This document shows positions 8,682 through 19,900 of a stretch of DNA of 64,000 bases, in pieces. The notes beneath the pieces are model-generated. The model made no database searches and was not told the DNA's origin. It saw only the letters and a list, made by a program, of their open reading frames with translations. Position numbers and translations under genes: made by a program. The stretch is from positions 62,001-126,000 of the forward strand of contig JACJYI010000004.1 of assembly GCA_020636225.1 (NCBI GenBank). Direction: 5' to 3'. The first letter of the stretch is position 1. Every line of letters begins with the position of its first letter. Source of the DNA: Lewinellaceae bacterium. Its GTDB lineage: Bacteria; Bacteroidota; Bacteroidia; Chitinophagales; Saprospiraceae.

Positions 8682-9505
8682 AAAAGAATTGGCAGTTGTC
8701 TTCCCAAGAATAATTTCCCAAACTCATGTTGAATATCATAATCTACACTTAAGGAATTCAAATATTCAACACTTTTCATCACTTTAGTCAGATCTCTATC
8801 TTGACTATCATTCGATATTGTATAGTGAGAAGCAATCAAATCAACAACCCCTTCCGGCGAATCAGAAAATCCAATATTATCAGCCTCATCAGGAACAATA
8901 TCTTTCAAATAGTCATAGCTCCTTTTTAATATCCTATTCGGCTCTAGAATCGCATATTCCACATACCGAATAAGAGCCTCTGAAGCCTCGACAATATCTG
9001 GCTTAACATATGCTGCTTTATAATTGTTAGAAATGAACCACTCAATAAAAGATTGGCGGTGATCAATATGCAAAGCGTTGACGAGGTGTCCAAAAACAGT
9101 ACGCCTGATAAATATCTCCCCAGATTTAATCGCCTTTACCTCAACTCCTTCCAATCGCCCATAAATTCGCGTAAATGACCTTTCAGGGCGATTAAAGTCC
9201 CTCACCCTTGTAAGCGAGTACGCAAAGTCATCCAGTAAATTTAGTTCATTGTGGTTCCATTGAAGTCTCATGCTTACTTTAATACTTCTATATCCCATTT
9301 CATCAAGCTTGCCTTCCTCAACATTGTTAACCACACCTATAGCGACAAAAGATAGCTTATCAAGGCTAGTAAGGATCACGGCCTGGTCGCCTTTGCCTCC
9401 AGCAAATCGACGACGTTGAATCAATTCCAATGAATGATCAAACCCATCCATTTTCTCTGAACCGGCGGGGAAAGGATGATCAACTCGGAAATACCAATAG
9501 TTCAT
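8678..9505 (-). CDS. Hypothetical protein, possibly EVE/PUA-like N-terminus
   Basis: The 275-residue protein starts MNYWYFRVDHPF and continues with GKGDQAVILTSLDKLSFVAI, a layout reminiscent of EVE (PUA/YTH-like) domains that recognise modified bases, although similarity is weak. The remainder is mixed helix/strand without recognised motifs. The ATG at 9503-9505 overlaps the methylase stop (ATGA), and its own stop overlaps the nuclease-like gene in the same way. A modified-base reader between a methylase and a nuclease would make sense biologically, but this is an inference. Otherwise it is a protein of unknown function. Confidence 0.5.
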   Translation of the reverse strand: MNYWYFRVDHPFPAGSEKMDGFDHSLELIQRRRFAGGKGDQAVILTSLDKLSFVAIGVVNNVEEGKLDEMGYRSIKVSMRLQWNHNELNLLDDFAYSLTRVRDFNRPERSFTRIYGRLEGVEVKAIKSGEIFIRRTVFGHLVNALHIDHRQSFIEWFISNNYKAAYVKPDIVEASEALIRYVEYAILEPNRILKRSYDYLKDIVPDEADNIGFSDSPEGVVDLIASHYTISNDSQDRDLTKVMKSVEYLNSLSVDYDIQHEFGKLFLGRQLPILL

Positions 9506-12500
9506 ATCTGCTCATTTTCAGCCTCCATCCGATCCCACGCCTCCAGCACCAGCCGACGCGTGCGATACTCTCCATATTTCCTGATCTCCTTCTCCTTCAA
9601 CACCCGAAATGTCTCACCCGGGAAATCTGGCCCATACACATCCTGAGGATCGAGAATATAGCGCAGCTCATCCCGATTCAGACCGTAGAGTTTGGCATAG
9701 ATGGCATCAAGCTCAGCCTTCAATACTGCCCGGCGATCTTCGTCCCATTTGAAAGGCGGAAGAGGGCAGCCTTTTGCTTCCTGGTTCCAACTAATCTCAG
9801 GGTAAGCATCTGACCATTCAGGAATATGTTGAGGTCCAGATTTTTTAGATTTTACATTCTCTGACCATTGTTGATCAATCTTCAATTTAAAATTGCTAGA
9901 TGATTCCTCCCATATCCTATCTATAAATACTTTTACATCCCAAGATGAATAAATTAGTTCTACCAAAATTAAAACAATTCGATTACAAAGTGTTGAATTA
10001 ATTAGTGACACTGGCATTATTGGAATCTGCTTAACATAAAAATAATTCAACGAAGTGCTGGCTATTTTTTGCCGATATAGATAATCACATACTATCGAAG
10101 CATTTGCTGCCAATAATAGTGAACATTCAAAAGCACTTCCATCAGTCAATAATAGTGGCATCTTATTGCTGATTCCTGACAATGGAACAATAGTATATAT
10201 TGCAGTCCGTTCATCCGTTGATCGAGCGATGTCCCTAAACCCTATAAACCAATTATAATTCCATTTATTTTCTAACCTATTCTTGACCTCCGTATCTAAT
10301 ACCCAATACCAAGGCATTACCAGCCCATTACGTTCTGCATGGTTAATAAATAATTCATTCTCACTTCTATCAGATGCATTTATAAATGTGGAAAACCGAT
10401 GATCATAATGCCAGATCATCTTCGCCTCATACAACGGCAACCACATCTCCCCTTTGCCATCCTGATACGGAGGCTCTCCCTTTACAAAACGATTACCCTT
10501 TAGCTCGAACCCCTCCGCCTCCAGCTGCTCCCGGGTGCGGAACAGGTGTGAGTCATTGGACATATCAAACATGCGCATGAAGCTGACCCCCCAAGGATTC
10601 TCCCCCGTTTGCTCATTGATCAGGACGGGTACATTACGGTAGATCTTCGTGGTGAGTTCGGCATCCACGCTAGTCCGGAACACAGGGCAGGTCTTGGTAT
10701 TGGGGTTCAATCGTAAAAAGTCTTCCTTGCTCAGGTGGAAGATGCGCAACTTGTCTTGAAGGTGCTCGGTACGGGTGAGGAAAAACCCGAACCGGGCCTC
10801 TGTCCTGCCCAAGTCCGATCCGGCCAGGGTGAGGAGGCAGAATTTCATTCTGGAATCCACAGCCTGGAAAATTTTCTCCCGGTTCTCAAAATCAAACAGA
10901 CTGACCAGGCGATTCTCTTCGACCATGGCGCCGAAAAAGGCCTTATTCCCATCATCCGTGGCAATGCCCGTCGGAACAATGAAGCCAGTCCGGCCTTCAG
11001 GCCGGATCAGCTGGCTGAATGTCTCAGCAAAGACAGAGTACATATTGATATCCCCGATAGCTGTCAGCTCGTACCGCTCGCTATGACGGAGAAATTTTCC
11101 TGTAGCGTCGGCTTGATGAAGGGCTTCCAAATATTCTTGATACAAGTCCGGATTTGTCGTTTCGAGTTGATGGATCAACCTGTTTCTGGCAGCAGCATTG
11201 GGCGCATCTACGATAGATTTATCTCGTGTGGCGAAGAACTCCTGCTGTTGTAGCTTGATCCGTTCCCAGGGCGGATTGCCGAGCATCACATCAAACCCGC
11301 CACGGGCGAATACATCCGGAAATTCAAGGGGCCAGTGAAAAAAGCGGGCCTCAGTGGCCAGTCCATTGGCAGCCCCAACCATGGGCCCATAGGCTGCGGA
11401 TGGATTCTGGAGATATTTGGCCAACCGTTCACTATCCGGGATGTTTCGTTCACTCTCCTCGGTATAGGTCAGGAAAAAAGCGGCTGTCCAGAGGTTACAC
11501 GCGGTCCAGTCCTTAAACCAGACCGGGTCACTTTTCAGAGCTTCAAACCGCTCCTTCAGTTGGGCTACCGATGCCAGATCGTCCTGCCGGATTGCTTCCA
11601 GTTCCTGGTAAGCCGAGGCAATACCCTGCTCCTCAGCCTGCATACTGCGCTGGTCGAACAAACTGATCTGTCGAGTCTTACGAAATTCCTTGTTGCGCTG
11701 CTTCAATGCTCTGGCCAACCCGGCATCATCCCCGGTCACTGGCTTATAGGCATCATCCGGAATTCCTTTGGCCAACACGGAAAGGTCCGTTACCCCGACA
11801 AGGCTATTTCCATTGCGGATCTTATGGTCGAGGAAACTCAAGGGTTTGCCGCTGCTGTGACTTTCCAGCCACAAGGCCAGTTTGCAGAGCTCCACTGCAT
11901 CAGGGTTGTAGTCCACTCCATAAATGCAATGTTGAATAGCCTCACGCCGACAACGGATCAATACCGATGGTGGCGGATTGGCTTCACCGGTTTCAATCCG
12001 AGCAAGATACCAGGCAATGGTGCGTGCCGCAGCGAGGAGCATGTGTCCACTGCCAGCAGCCGGATCACAGACTTTGAGGGCCAACAATGCACGGGTCCTA
12101 TTTGCAGGATCTGTCCCGGCATCACGCATTGCCTGCTCAATGACCGGAACCAGAGCCGATTTGATCAACTCCTGCACCAGATCCGGACGTGTATAATACG
12201 ACCCCGTTGTTTTCCGCTCCGTGCCAGCATGAAACGTGAATTGCAAGGGTGACCCGGGTTGATCCAATCCATGAATGACAGGGTGAAGCTCCAACAGGCT
12301 TTCGTATACCGAACCAAGCTCCTCCACATCCAGAGCACGATAATTGATCGGCACAAGACGGTCATCCTTGTCTTGGAATTCATTCAGTTTACGCACACAG
12401 GTAAGCAGGAGCCGGTTAGTGATCTGCAATCCCTCCAGGTCCCGGATCGCAGCAGGGCTGAACAGATCGCCCGCAAGAGGAGCCAGGCCGAGTTTTGCGC

Positions 12501-13605
12501 CCGGGCCATTGGCCTCGAAGAGTTGAAAAGTATGCTGCAAACCCTGCCAGATATCCGTATACCGGTCTTCATAAACGGAACGATTCTCAGACAGCTTACG
12601 CAGGCGCTTCAAACTGTAATGATCAAAATAGATACGCCTGCCCCTTACCTTCACCTCGCTCTGATCCTGTTCATCATACAGCAGATGACGCTCTTCGGTG
12701 ACCAGTAAAAACAGGAAACGGTAGATCAGACGGCGGATCTGGCGATAATAATCCTGTTCAGTCAGTTTTTTTTCTCTCAGCTTCTCGCGAAGTATATCAT
12801 TAGCCGGATGGGTAATAAAACCGTTGGCCAGCGCTTCCATGGACTCTTGCACGGCCCGGCTCAGCCCTTCACGTATGCGATTTCCCGATTCGAGACCCTG
12901 CTGATGATACTGCTCGATCCAACAGCTGTCCGTCTCCACTCTTCGCGCTGGAAACCGGGAACTGTGGAGCAATCGAAATAAGATGGTAAACTCACTGTAC
13001 TGATCTTCTTCAAAGAGTCGCTTGAGGTCCACCTCGAGATAGGACAGGTTCACCAGGCGTCCGCTGTCTCTTAGCAGGCGCAATTCCAGGCCGTTGGAGG
13101 TCAGTCCATAGACATGGTCTGTAACGTTGAGATATTCCTGTACAGTGGCATGAGGCGACTGTCTGGAAGTGCCGCCACTGGACCGGATATCCAGAGTGCT
13201 TTTTGAGGTTTGCTCTGGATCATAAAAACCCACGATATGGATGGGCAACCCGTCACGAGTTCCATCCACATGGCTGATCGAGTACTCTTTGTGATTATCA
13301 CCTATAAGCGCAGGTCGCTGTAAATTAGGTTCAAATCCAATGTGCCGAAAGAAGGTGACCATCCACCGTCTGACAAGTGATGTACCATAAGGATCACCAG
13401 GCTGCAGTGTCTCCATCCGCTCGCTGAAATAGGTCCATTCCGAGCGACATGCACTCCAAGCATGCTCAATTTCTGCACGAAGATCTCCGCCCTGCGCCAG
13501 ACCAAAGTCACGGGCACGCTGGCCCACAGCAGTACCCTCTTCGATCTGGTGAAGTACTTCTTCCGAAATCAGATTGCCGTGTATATGGATGCAGGAATAG
13601 CTCAT
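9502..13605 (-). CDS. Eco57I/DrmMI-type adenine-specific DNA methyltransferase
   Basis: The 1367-residue protein has an N6-adenine methylase core: GSYYTRPDLV, then the SAM-binding motif DPAAGSGHML (about residues 512-521), GVDYNPDAVELC, and the catalytic motif NPPWE (about residue 776). The length and layout match the large Eco57I-domain methylases of DISARM (DrmMI) and related systems. A C-terminal target-recognition region (about residues 1075-1255; IGFRDIARSTDERTAIYTIV) follows. It would methylate host DNA at a specific site for self-recognition. That recognition segment is strikingly AT-rich (about 9840-10380) compared with the rest of the gene. It is coupled to the downstream gene and 40 bp from the upstream one. 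Confidence 0.88.
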   Translation of the reverse strand: MSYSCIHIHGNLISEEVLHQIEEGTAVGQRARDFGLAQGGDLRAEIEHAWSACRSEWTYFSERMETLQPGDPYGTSLVRRWMVTFFRHIGFEPNLQRPALIGDNHKEYSISHVDGTRDGLPIHIVGFYDPEQTSKSTLDIRSSGGTSRQSPHATVQEYLNVTDHVYGLTSNGLELRLLRDSGRLVNLSYLEVDLKRLFEEDQYSEFTILFRLLHSSRFPARRVETDSCWIEQYHQQGLESGNRIREGLSRAVQESMEALANGFITHPANDILREKLREKKLTEQDYYRQIRRLIYRFLFLLVTEERHLLYDEQDQSEVKVRGRRIYFDHYSLKRLRKLSENRSVYEDRYTDIWQGLQHTFQLFEANGPGAKLGLAPLAGDLFSPAAIRDLEGLQITNRLLLTCVRKLNEFQDKDDRLVPINYRALDVEELGSVYESLLELHPVIHGLDQPGSPLQFTFHAGTERKTTGSYYTRPDLVQELIKSALVPVIEQAMRDAGTDPANRTRALLALKVCDPAAGSGHMLLAAARTIAWYLARIETGEANPPPSVLIRCRREAIQHCIYGVDYNPDAVELCKLALWLESHSSGKPLSFLDHKIRNGNSLVGVTDLSVLAKGIPDDAYKPVTGDDAGLARALKQRNKEFRKTRQISLFDQRSMQAEEQGIASAYQELEAIRQDDLASVAQLKERFEALKSDPVWFKDWTACNLWTAAFFLTYTEESERNIPDSERLAKYLQNPSAAYGPMVGAANGLATEARFFHWPLEFPDVFARGGFDVMLGNPPWERIKLQQQEFFATRDKSIVDAPNAAARNRLIHQLETTNPDLYQEYLEALHQADATGKFLRHSERYELTAIGDINMYSVFAETFSQLIRPEGRTGFIVPTGIATDDGNKAFFGAMVEENRLVSLFDFENREKIFQAVDSRMKFCLLTLAGSDLGRTEARFGFFLTRTEHLQDKLRIFHLSKEDFLRLNPNTKTCPVFRTSVDAELTTKIYRNVPVLINEQTGENPWGVSFMRMFDMSNDSHLFRTREQLEAEGFELKGNRFVKGEPPYQDGKGEMWLPLYEAKMIWHYDHRFSTFINASDRSENELFINHAERNGLVMPWYWVLDTEVKNRLENKWNYNWFIGFRDIARSTDERTAIYTIVPLSGISNKMPLLLTDGSAFECSLLLAANASIVCDYLYRQKIASTSLNYFYVKQIPIMPVSLINSTLCNRIVLILVELIYSSWDVKVFIDRIWEESSSNFKLKIDQQWSENVKSKKSGPQHIPEWSDAYPEISWNQEAKGCPLPPFKWDEDRRAVLKAELDAIYAKLYGLNRDELRYILDPQDVYGPDFPGETFRVLKEKEIRKYGEYRTRRLVLEAWDRMEAENEQI

Positions 13606-13645
13606 GCTATTAGTATATCTGGTTTAAATAGGGTTCTCTGATAAA

Positions 13646-14044
13646 TCAATCACCTGACGTCCATGCAAAGTAATAACCGTCCTCCTCGATGATCAGCCGG
13701 ACATTGGCGATACCCCCTTTAGAATACATTTTCCATTCTGTCGGTGAAACAATGACATACTGATCATTGTATTGCTCAACCAAGGCATTCAATGCTCCCT
13801 GACTCTCGGGAAAAACAAGGGTAGCGACACAAATTCGGTCATTATTGAACAGGTGAGCAACAGAATAACGACCGATGGTCAATTTGATCACATAGGCACC
13901 ATTTTCGGTATATTCCGACTCCAATTCGTATTCAGGACTACTAAATTCACTCCGAATATCCTGAGCGCTTGAGCCCAATCGGGCCTGACCGAATGCCGGT
14001 TGCAATCCAAACCAGCATAACAAGACAAATAAGATCTGTTTCAT
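13646..14044 (-). CDS. Small secreted protein inside the helicase-methylase cluster
   Basis: The 132-residue protein starts with a signal peptide (MKQILFVLLCWFGLQPAFGQ) and continues as a beta-rich domain (YVIKLTIGRYSVAHLF; NVRLIIEEDGYYFAW). No family is recognised. It begins 7 bp after the SNF2 helicase gene and ends 40 bp before the methylase gene, so it is presumably on the same transcript. A periplasmic protein between a helicase and a methylase is unexpected; it may belong functionally to the lipoprotein and membrane genes of the train. Confidence 0.65.
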   Translation of the reverse strand: MKQILFVLLCWFGLQPAFGQARLGSSAQDIRSEFSSPEYELESEYTENGAYVIKLTIGRYSVAHLFNNDRICVATLVFPESQGALNALVEQYNDQYVIVSPTEWKMYSKGGIANVRLIIEEDGYYFAWTSGD

Positions 14045-14051
14045 GGCTTGA

Positions 14052-16910
14052 CTATTCTATTTCATTCAATAAGATATATATCCCCAATACATCCATGGGA
14101 AGTACCGGCTCGACAACTTTATATCGACTACCAGAAACCAGCTTGCGGAAACGCTGATGGGATGAGACTAACTCATCTGCGCGCTGAAGGGCAATGGGGT
14201 CTGTAATTTGCCGAAACTCGGCATCGTTATTGATCCACTTCAATTCCTCATTCAGCCAATAGATCTGCTCGCCTTCAGGCACATTTTGAACGGCCTGACT
14301 TTCCAATAATAATGCTCTGGCCTCCTCCGGAGTGAGCCAGTGACCATCCTGACGCATTCCCCGATATCCCCACAGCCACATTTCTTCTGCGACAATCTCC
14401 CGATTGGCTGGTTGCTCGGCAATGACATTTCGTACGCGAAATTGAAAAAGCACCGTTTTCTCCCTGACAGCCCGAGTGCGCACCACTGCTGATCTGGCTG
14501 CCATACCATAGTCTTGTTGAAGGGCCTGATCGAGAATTGTTTGGCAGAGATGCTCAACAAAGGGATGGTTCCGACCCAGGTACATATAACCGGCTGGAGT
14601 GGGTGACCGGAAGGAAATGCATACTTGTGCTTCCTCTGTGAGCAAGTGGCGAAGTCGCTCTGGTAAATTTGTTGTGTACACCCGATATCCCTTAGGCAGG
14701 GAATCCACCTGAACACCTAAATAAGGCAGGGCATGTGTCACAAATCGTTCCACCGCCTGAACATTTCCGATGGCGTGATCAATTTCTTCCAGGTCATGCT
14801 CGATCTCCTGAGCCTTGATGGCATGCTGGGCGAAAATGGTTCGTGTTGCTTTGGTTCGATTCTCTGCTTCCTGCCATGCCGAATCGACCTGCTCTTCCAA
14901 CTCGTTCAATTCCTCATCAATAAACAAGGTAAGCTGTTTGGGATCACTCCGAAACCGCACAGAGGGCTTTAACAATAAGGATTTCATGAGAGCCTGGGTG
15001 ACACTCATGCTATTCTCGGGGAACGGTACATAAATCCCCAATCGCTGATGAATTTCCTTTGCCTTTCTGAGTAAAATATCCAGGACAACACCGTCCACCG
15101 GGTTATTCTTACCATACAGAGTCAGGACCTCCACTGTTTCAGATTGCTGACCAAAACGGTCCACCCGTCCTTCCCGCTGTTCCAGTCGATTCGGGTTCCA
15201 GGGAAGATCATAATGTAAAACAGCATTGAATCCATCCTGGAGGTTGATCCCTTCACTCAAACAATCAGTAGCGACTAACAACCGTCGAGTCGATTTGGAT
15301 AATTCCACTATTTTCTCCCGACGCAGGTCATCATTCAGTTCACTGGTCACGACTTCAATATGCACATCGCGATATTCTTTTCCAGAAAGAGCCTGGCGAA
15401 TCATCTCACCCAGGTAATTAGCCGTATGGATATAGCGACAAAATAGAATCGGTGAATATCCTCGTTGGATCCAATCTTTCACCTGGGCGGCTGTCTCCCG
15501 AGCTTTGTTATCCTCCTTGATTGTCCCCAGAACCTCCAAGCGTTTGGCAAACTGGATCAGGCGGCGACTTTCTGCTTGCCCCGATTCTTCACCTCGACTG
15601 AGTATATGGAGAGGCAATGTGTCCTCTCCAGAATAATCCGAATCCAGTACACTGCGCTCATCTTCATCTTCGGTATTTCCAAGATCGGCATCCTCGGTGT
15701 CCAGTCGCTTCTTCGCGTCCTTTTTCAATAACATGGAAACACCTGCAGCGGGACTGCTGGTCACACCACGCAACAGGGCCAGGGCATCCCAATACCGGTA
15801 CCGTTGACGGCGAGCATCATCACCTGCGGTAACAATACTTTGTCGTGCATACTCCAGTATCTCATCCAGCAGCTCAGCATAAGTTGAGGAAATTTCGTAG
15901 TCTCCATCCTTGGTCAGTCTTCGAGGGAACGGCGTTTCTTCGTCCAGCCATTTAATGATATCCCCTCGACGTCGTTGGATGACATGTTGTGCCAGATCTT
16001 TTCGTTCCTGTTGCCCTGCTGAGGTGACTTCCAGTCGTTCAAACTCCGGCTTGAGCAATCCAAGGATAGAACTGAATTCACCTGGTTTGCCGCTATGCGG
16101 TGTAGCTGTCAACAACAGGATATGCTGGTTGGCTTTACGAGCCAGGTCATGCAACAAGTGATATCTCAGTTGCTGACTGGTATGAGCCCCTTCCGGCCGT
16201 GCGCAGGTATGGGCTTCATCCACAATAACCAACTCAGGACAATGGTCGAGAAATGTTTGCCGCTTATTACTGGCCTTAATGAAATCAATGGAGATAATCT
16301 GGTATGGAAAGGCGCGAAAGATTGTTTCAGAGCCACGCAACTGCCGCTCCAGTCCTCTCACAGTGCCTGAACGGATAATGACCGCCTCTAATCCAAATTT
16401 ACTTTTAAGCTCTTCCTGCCATTGATCACACAAATGGGGCAGGCATACAATGGCAAATCGTTGAATTTCCCTTCGATCCAGAAGTTCTTTGGCAATCAAT
16501 AGGGCTTCAATCGTTTTACCGACACCAACATCATCCGCAATGAGCAGTCGGACGGTCTCCTGGCGTAACGCCATGATCAGCGGCACCATTTGGTAAGATC
16601 TGGGCCGAAAGGATAACTTGCCCAATGAACGAAAAGGACCAGCAGCCTGTCGAAAAGATAGTCTTGCAGCATTATACAATAACCGGGCAACGGAGAAATC
16701 CCCCAAATCACTTACACCCGGTTTGGTGAAATTGTAGGAGGTTGGAACATCCGATGGAAATGCACATGGTTTGTAGATTCCAGTTATTTCATCATCACCT
16801 CCTCCCAAAGGTTTGACCAAAAAAAGATCTGCATCATCAGATGGTTGAACGATCCATGGTCGATTCCGAAGTTGGACCAAACTACCCGGTGTAAATTCAA
16901 AGGACATCAT
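14052..16910 (-). CDS. SNF2/HepA-type helicase, DrmD-like
   Basis: This 952-residue protein is a superfamily 2 SNF2-type ATPase. Motif I is DDVGVGKTIEA (126-136), motif II DEAH (231-234), motif III TATPHSG (268-274), and the C-lobe has LVATDCLSEGINLQ and QREGRVDRFGQ (about 580-590). The C-terminal third is a helical extension with a Glu-rich segment (ELNELEEQVDSAWQEAENR). This layout matches RapA/HepA-like helicases, including DrmD of class 1 DISARM, which is usually next to the DrmMI methylase, as is nearly the case here. It starts 4 bp after the stop of the DUF1998 helicase gene. It presumably translocates on double-stranded DNA. The DrmD equivalence is inferred from architecture and context. 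Confidence 0.85.
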   Translation of the reverse strand: MMSFEFTPGSLVQLRNRPWIVQPSDDADLFLVKPLGGGDDEITGIYKPCAFPSDVPTSYNFTKPGVSDLGDFSVARLLYNAARLSFRQAAGPFRSLGKLSFRPRSYQMVPLIMALRQETVRLLIADDVGVGKTIEALLIAKELLDRREIQRFAIVCLPHLCDQWQEELKSKFGLEAVIIRSGTVRGLERQLRGSETIFRAFPYQIISIDFIKASNKRQTFLDHCPELVIVDEAHTCARPEGAHTSQQLRYHLLHDLARKANQHILLLTATPHSGKPGEFSSILGLLKPEFERLEVTSAGQQERKDLAQHVIQRRRGDIIKWLDEETPFPRRLTKDGDYEISSTYAELLDEILEYARQSIVTAGDDARRQRYRYWDALALLRGVTSSPAAGVSMLLKKDAKKRLDTEDADLGNTEDEDERSVLDSDYSGEDTLPLHILSRGEESGQAESRRLIQFAKRLEVLGTIKEDNKARETAAQVKDWIQRGYSPILFCRYIHTANYLGEMIRQALSGKEYRDVHIEVVTSELNDDLRREKIVELSKSTRRLLVATDCLSEGINLQDGFNAVLHYDLPWNPNRLEQREGRVDRFGQQSETVEVLTLYGKNNPVDGVVLDILLRKAKEIHQRLGIYVPFPENSMSVTQALMKSLLLKPSVRFRSDPKQLTLFIDEELNELEEQVDSAWQEAENRTKATRTIFAQHAIKAQEIEHDLEEIDHAIGNVQAVERFVTHALPYLGVQVDSLPKGYRVYTTNLPERLRHLLTEEAQVCISFRSPTPAGYMYLGRNHPFVEHLCQTILDQALQQDYGMAARSAVVRTRAVREKTVLFQFRVRNVIAEQPANREIVAEEMWLWGYRGMRQDGHWLTPEEARALLLESQAVQNVPEGEQIYWLNEELKWINNDAEFRQITDPIALQRADELVSSHQRFRKLVSGSRYKVVEPVLPMDVLGIYILLNEIE

Positions 16911-16914
16911 CTGG

Positions 16915-19900
16915 CTATTTCACTTTTGTAAAAATATCAGGTCTTTCAGCTACAAATTCATCAAGAGACTGACTATACCTCCACGCCAGCACCTGGTAGC
17001 CAGAGGCCTTCAATGCCTCTCGCTGAATGGCATCCTGCTCCTGCACACCAGGCTGGTCGTGGGGTGTTCCATCACAAAAGACCATGATGTTTGGCTTGTA
17101 AAAGAAATCAGGCCTTACGTATATCGAAGGTGGATCAGGCTGAGCTTCATCTGGAAGCCGAAGACCACGTGTGTAGAGATATTTCAAGAACTTATCCTCC
17201 GTACTACTATTTGGATCACGGTTAGTCTGCAAATGTTGGTATTGAGACTCATAATCTGGATGGTCACTGGATCGATCCATGTCCAGATCTGCCTCCTGAA
17301 GTTGCTGAAGAGCCTGTCGAATATATCTTCGATCAATGCGCAAGTGATCGCTCTGGTTATAATAATTCAACAGATCTTCATAGGTCGCAGGGACCAATTC
17401 ATCGTCTGACTTTTCTTCATCATCGACAACAAAACATATTCGATATGCCTCCTGAATGACCTCTCGAAATGTTGTTGGATTTTCTACGATTTGGCCAAGA
17501 ACACCAAGACTTCCCTCTGCTGCCTCGTAAATAAGAATATTGGGATGCTCTTCATCTCCCATGATAGAGGTTCCTATCTCGCCACCTTCGACCTGAAAGT
17601 AATTGATAATGGCCTGCTTCAGTGCATACATCAATGTGATGACGCCATCCGAACCACCCTTCAATTCCAAAGCGCTCACGGGTTGGATATACAGGGCATT
17701 GGCCGTATCCGTAGCATAGAGCTTTACTTTTTGTATCTCGTTGGCTTGGCCCTGTTCTTCCTCATTCTTCTTTGATTGCCAATAGCCAGTACGCAGATTC
17801 AGCGCATATCCCTGATCCTTATTCGTTCTCCAACGCAAATTCAGGTGTACCAAACGAGCCGCAGGTATAGAATAGATACGAAGTAGCTTTTCTTCAGAAA
17901 GTCGAACTAACGCACTCCTGGTGACTTTCTTCCAATCGCCGTCTACGTGAAAATAGGTTCGGACATCATATCCCTTGCGAGTACGTTCTTCTTCCTGGCA
18001 TGTGATACGTTGAATTTCATAAGCCCTTGCTTCTGGCATCTCGATCAGATTGGTATGTATGTGTTTATCCATACCTGCATTTAAATCCTCACTTGTAATC
18101 GGATCAACATTCAGACCATATTGTTGCTTCATCAGGATATAGCCGGTATGAGGGCTGATTTTCGCCTTCTCAAGATTGGTCTGGGCTTCAGGAAGGGTAA
18201 TTCGATCCACCCGGAACTTCGCTCCATCATGATAGATGACGTTCCTTGGTCCAAATTCCCTCAATGCAATAGATCGTGAACGCGTAATGGAGGACACATC
18301 TGCATTCTGGCTCTCCATAATCACCCGATTGGGCAACCGGGTGAAATTATACCCCGGCAACAGGCCTTCTGAAGCCAAATACCGAAATGGAGCAAACTCA
18401 GATTGATCTGAACTCCTAGATCGAAATTTGCCCGTAAGCTCATTTAAGAGGAGATCCCTCAAATTTTCACCCAATTTGAGGGCGCTATGAGCTTCACGTT
18501 TTTTAACATTGTCGTTCGCGTATACCCTCTTTTCAATAATCCTGCTTGCTTCCATGATCTGACGCTGAGCTGAACGATACAGATGCCGCCATCTGTCCAG
18601 TGCCTGGTTAAAAGATCTGGGAAAATCATCAATACATCGTTGGATCCATGTTGTGTTCAACCAGGATGGACGTTTTTCATAGGGAAGGTCCCTAAAGTAG
18701 GTATGCTGGAGAATCGTCCTGAAGATTTGCTCAACAATTGATTTGATGCTATCAGTCAATTTCAAGACCTCAATCAACTCAGGCTTTAAAGGTAGCCGAT
18801 CAAGGTCTTGAATATCAATAAGGTCAGCAATTGACCGGTTCAGTGAGTCCAGTCCCAGCTGAGCAAGAATAGTCGCATTCAGATGGGCTCTAAGCAGGTC
18901 TTCATTCACAAGGTCCAAACGAGGAGCGGTAACACTTCCAGCTACCATCTGCTCCTGAGCCTTGAAATAATGTCTGTCGTGAGCACTGAAATTCGAACAG
19001 TATGTCATGACTAATGCCGCCTGACCACTCCTACCGGCTCGGCCGCCTCGTTGGGCATAATTCGCAGGTGAAGGGGGTACGTTCCTCATGTGGACAATAG
19101 AGAGGTCAGCGATGTCAATGCCCAATTCCATTGTTGGAGAACAGAACAGGGTCCCAATTTCACCAGTTCGGAATCGCTCTTCCCTTTCCTTTCTCAACTC
19201 GTTTCCTATCTGGCCCGTGTGTTCTCTTCCCTCCAGGAACTTCATAGCTTGAAAATCCAACTTGTAGAAATGCTGGAAATAATGATTGGGTCGTTCCTCC
19301 AAGTTTTTAATAGTTCGAATCCTGATCCGATCAGGGCGAATGGTCTCTTCATCACCAGGACACCAGAGGATCTTATCGACATTTAACTGATAAACGAAAA
19401 TCTCCTTGTTCTCCTGTGAACGAACAGGCTTTGCATGTAACCAACCACCATTAACTAGCAGATTCATCAAATCATAGGCAACCTCCAAATAGCTGTTAGC
19501 ATCCAGCTCGCCAAGCCCCCCTGATTTGGCATAATCCCGAATAAAGCGACCAATCCCTGTATTCCGACTTGCGGAAATAACCGGCACATTTCTGGATACA
19601 TCACCCAATTTTTCTAATGCAAGATGATTGGGGGCTTCAAGCATTTCACCAGTATCCAATGTCCATGGTGACTTCAGTTTCTCCTTAAATCGCTTTGTAT
19701 TTACTTCGAGAGCTGCCTTTTCCAGCAAAGAATAATGCAATGCATAATTCTTTCTGAAAAAATCCAGTATCTGATTGAGAAACTGTTCACGATCTTCAGG
19801 ATTCAATACACGGAGAATAGGATTAACTTGCCACAAACCATCGTTCAGGCAAGACTCTTTTAGAAATTTATATTGAATTTCCAATAGCGCACATTGCTCC

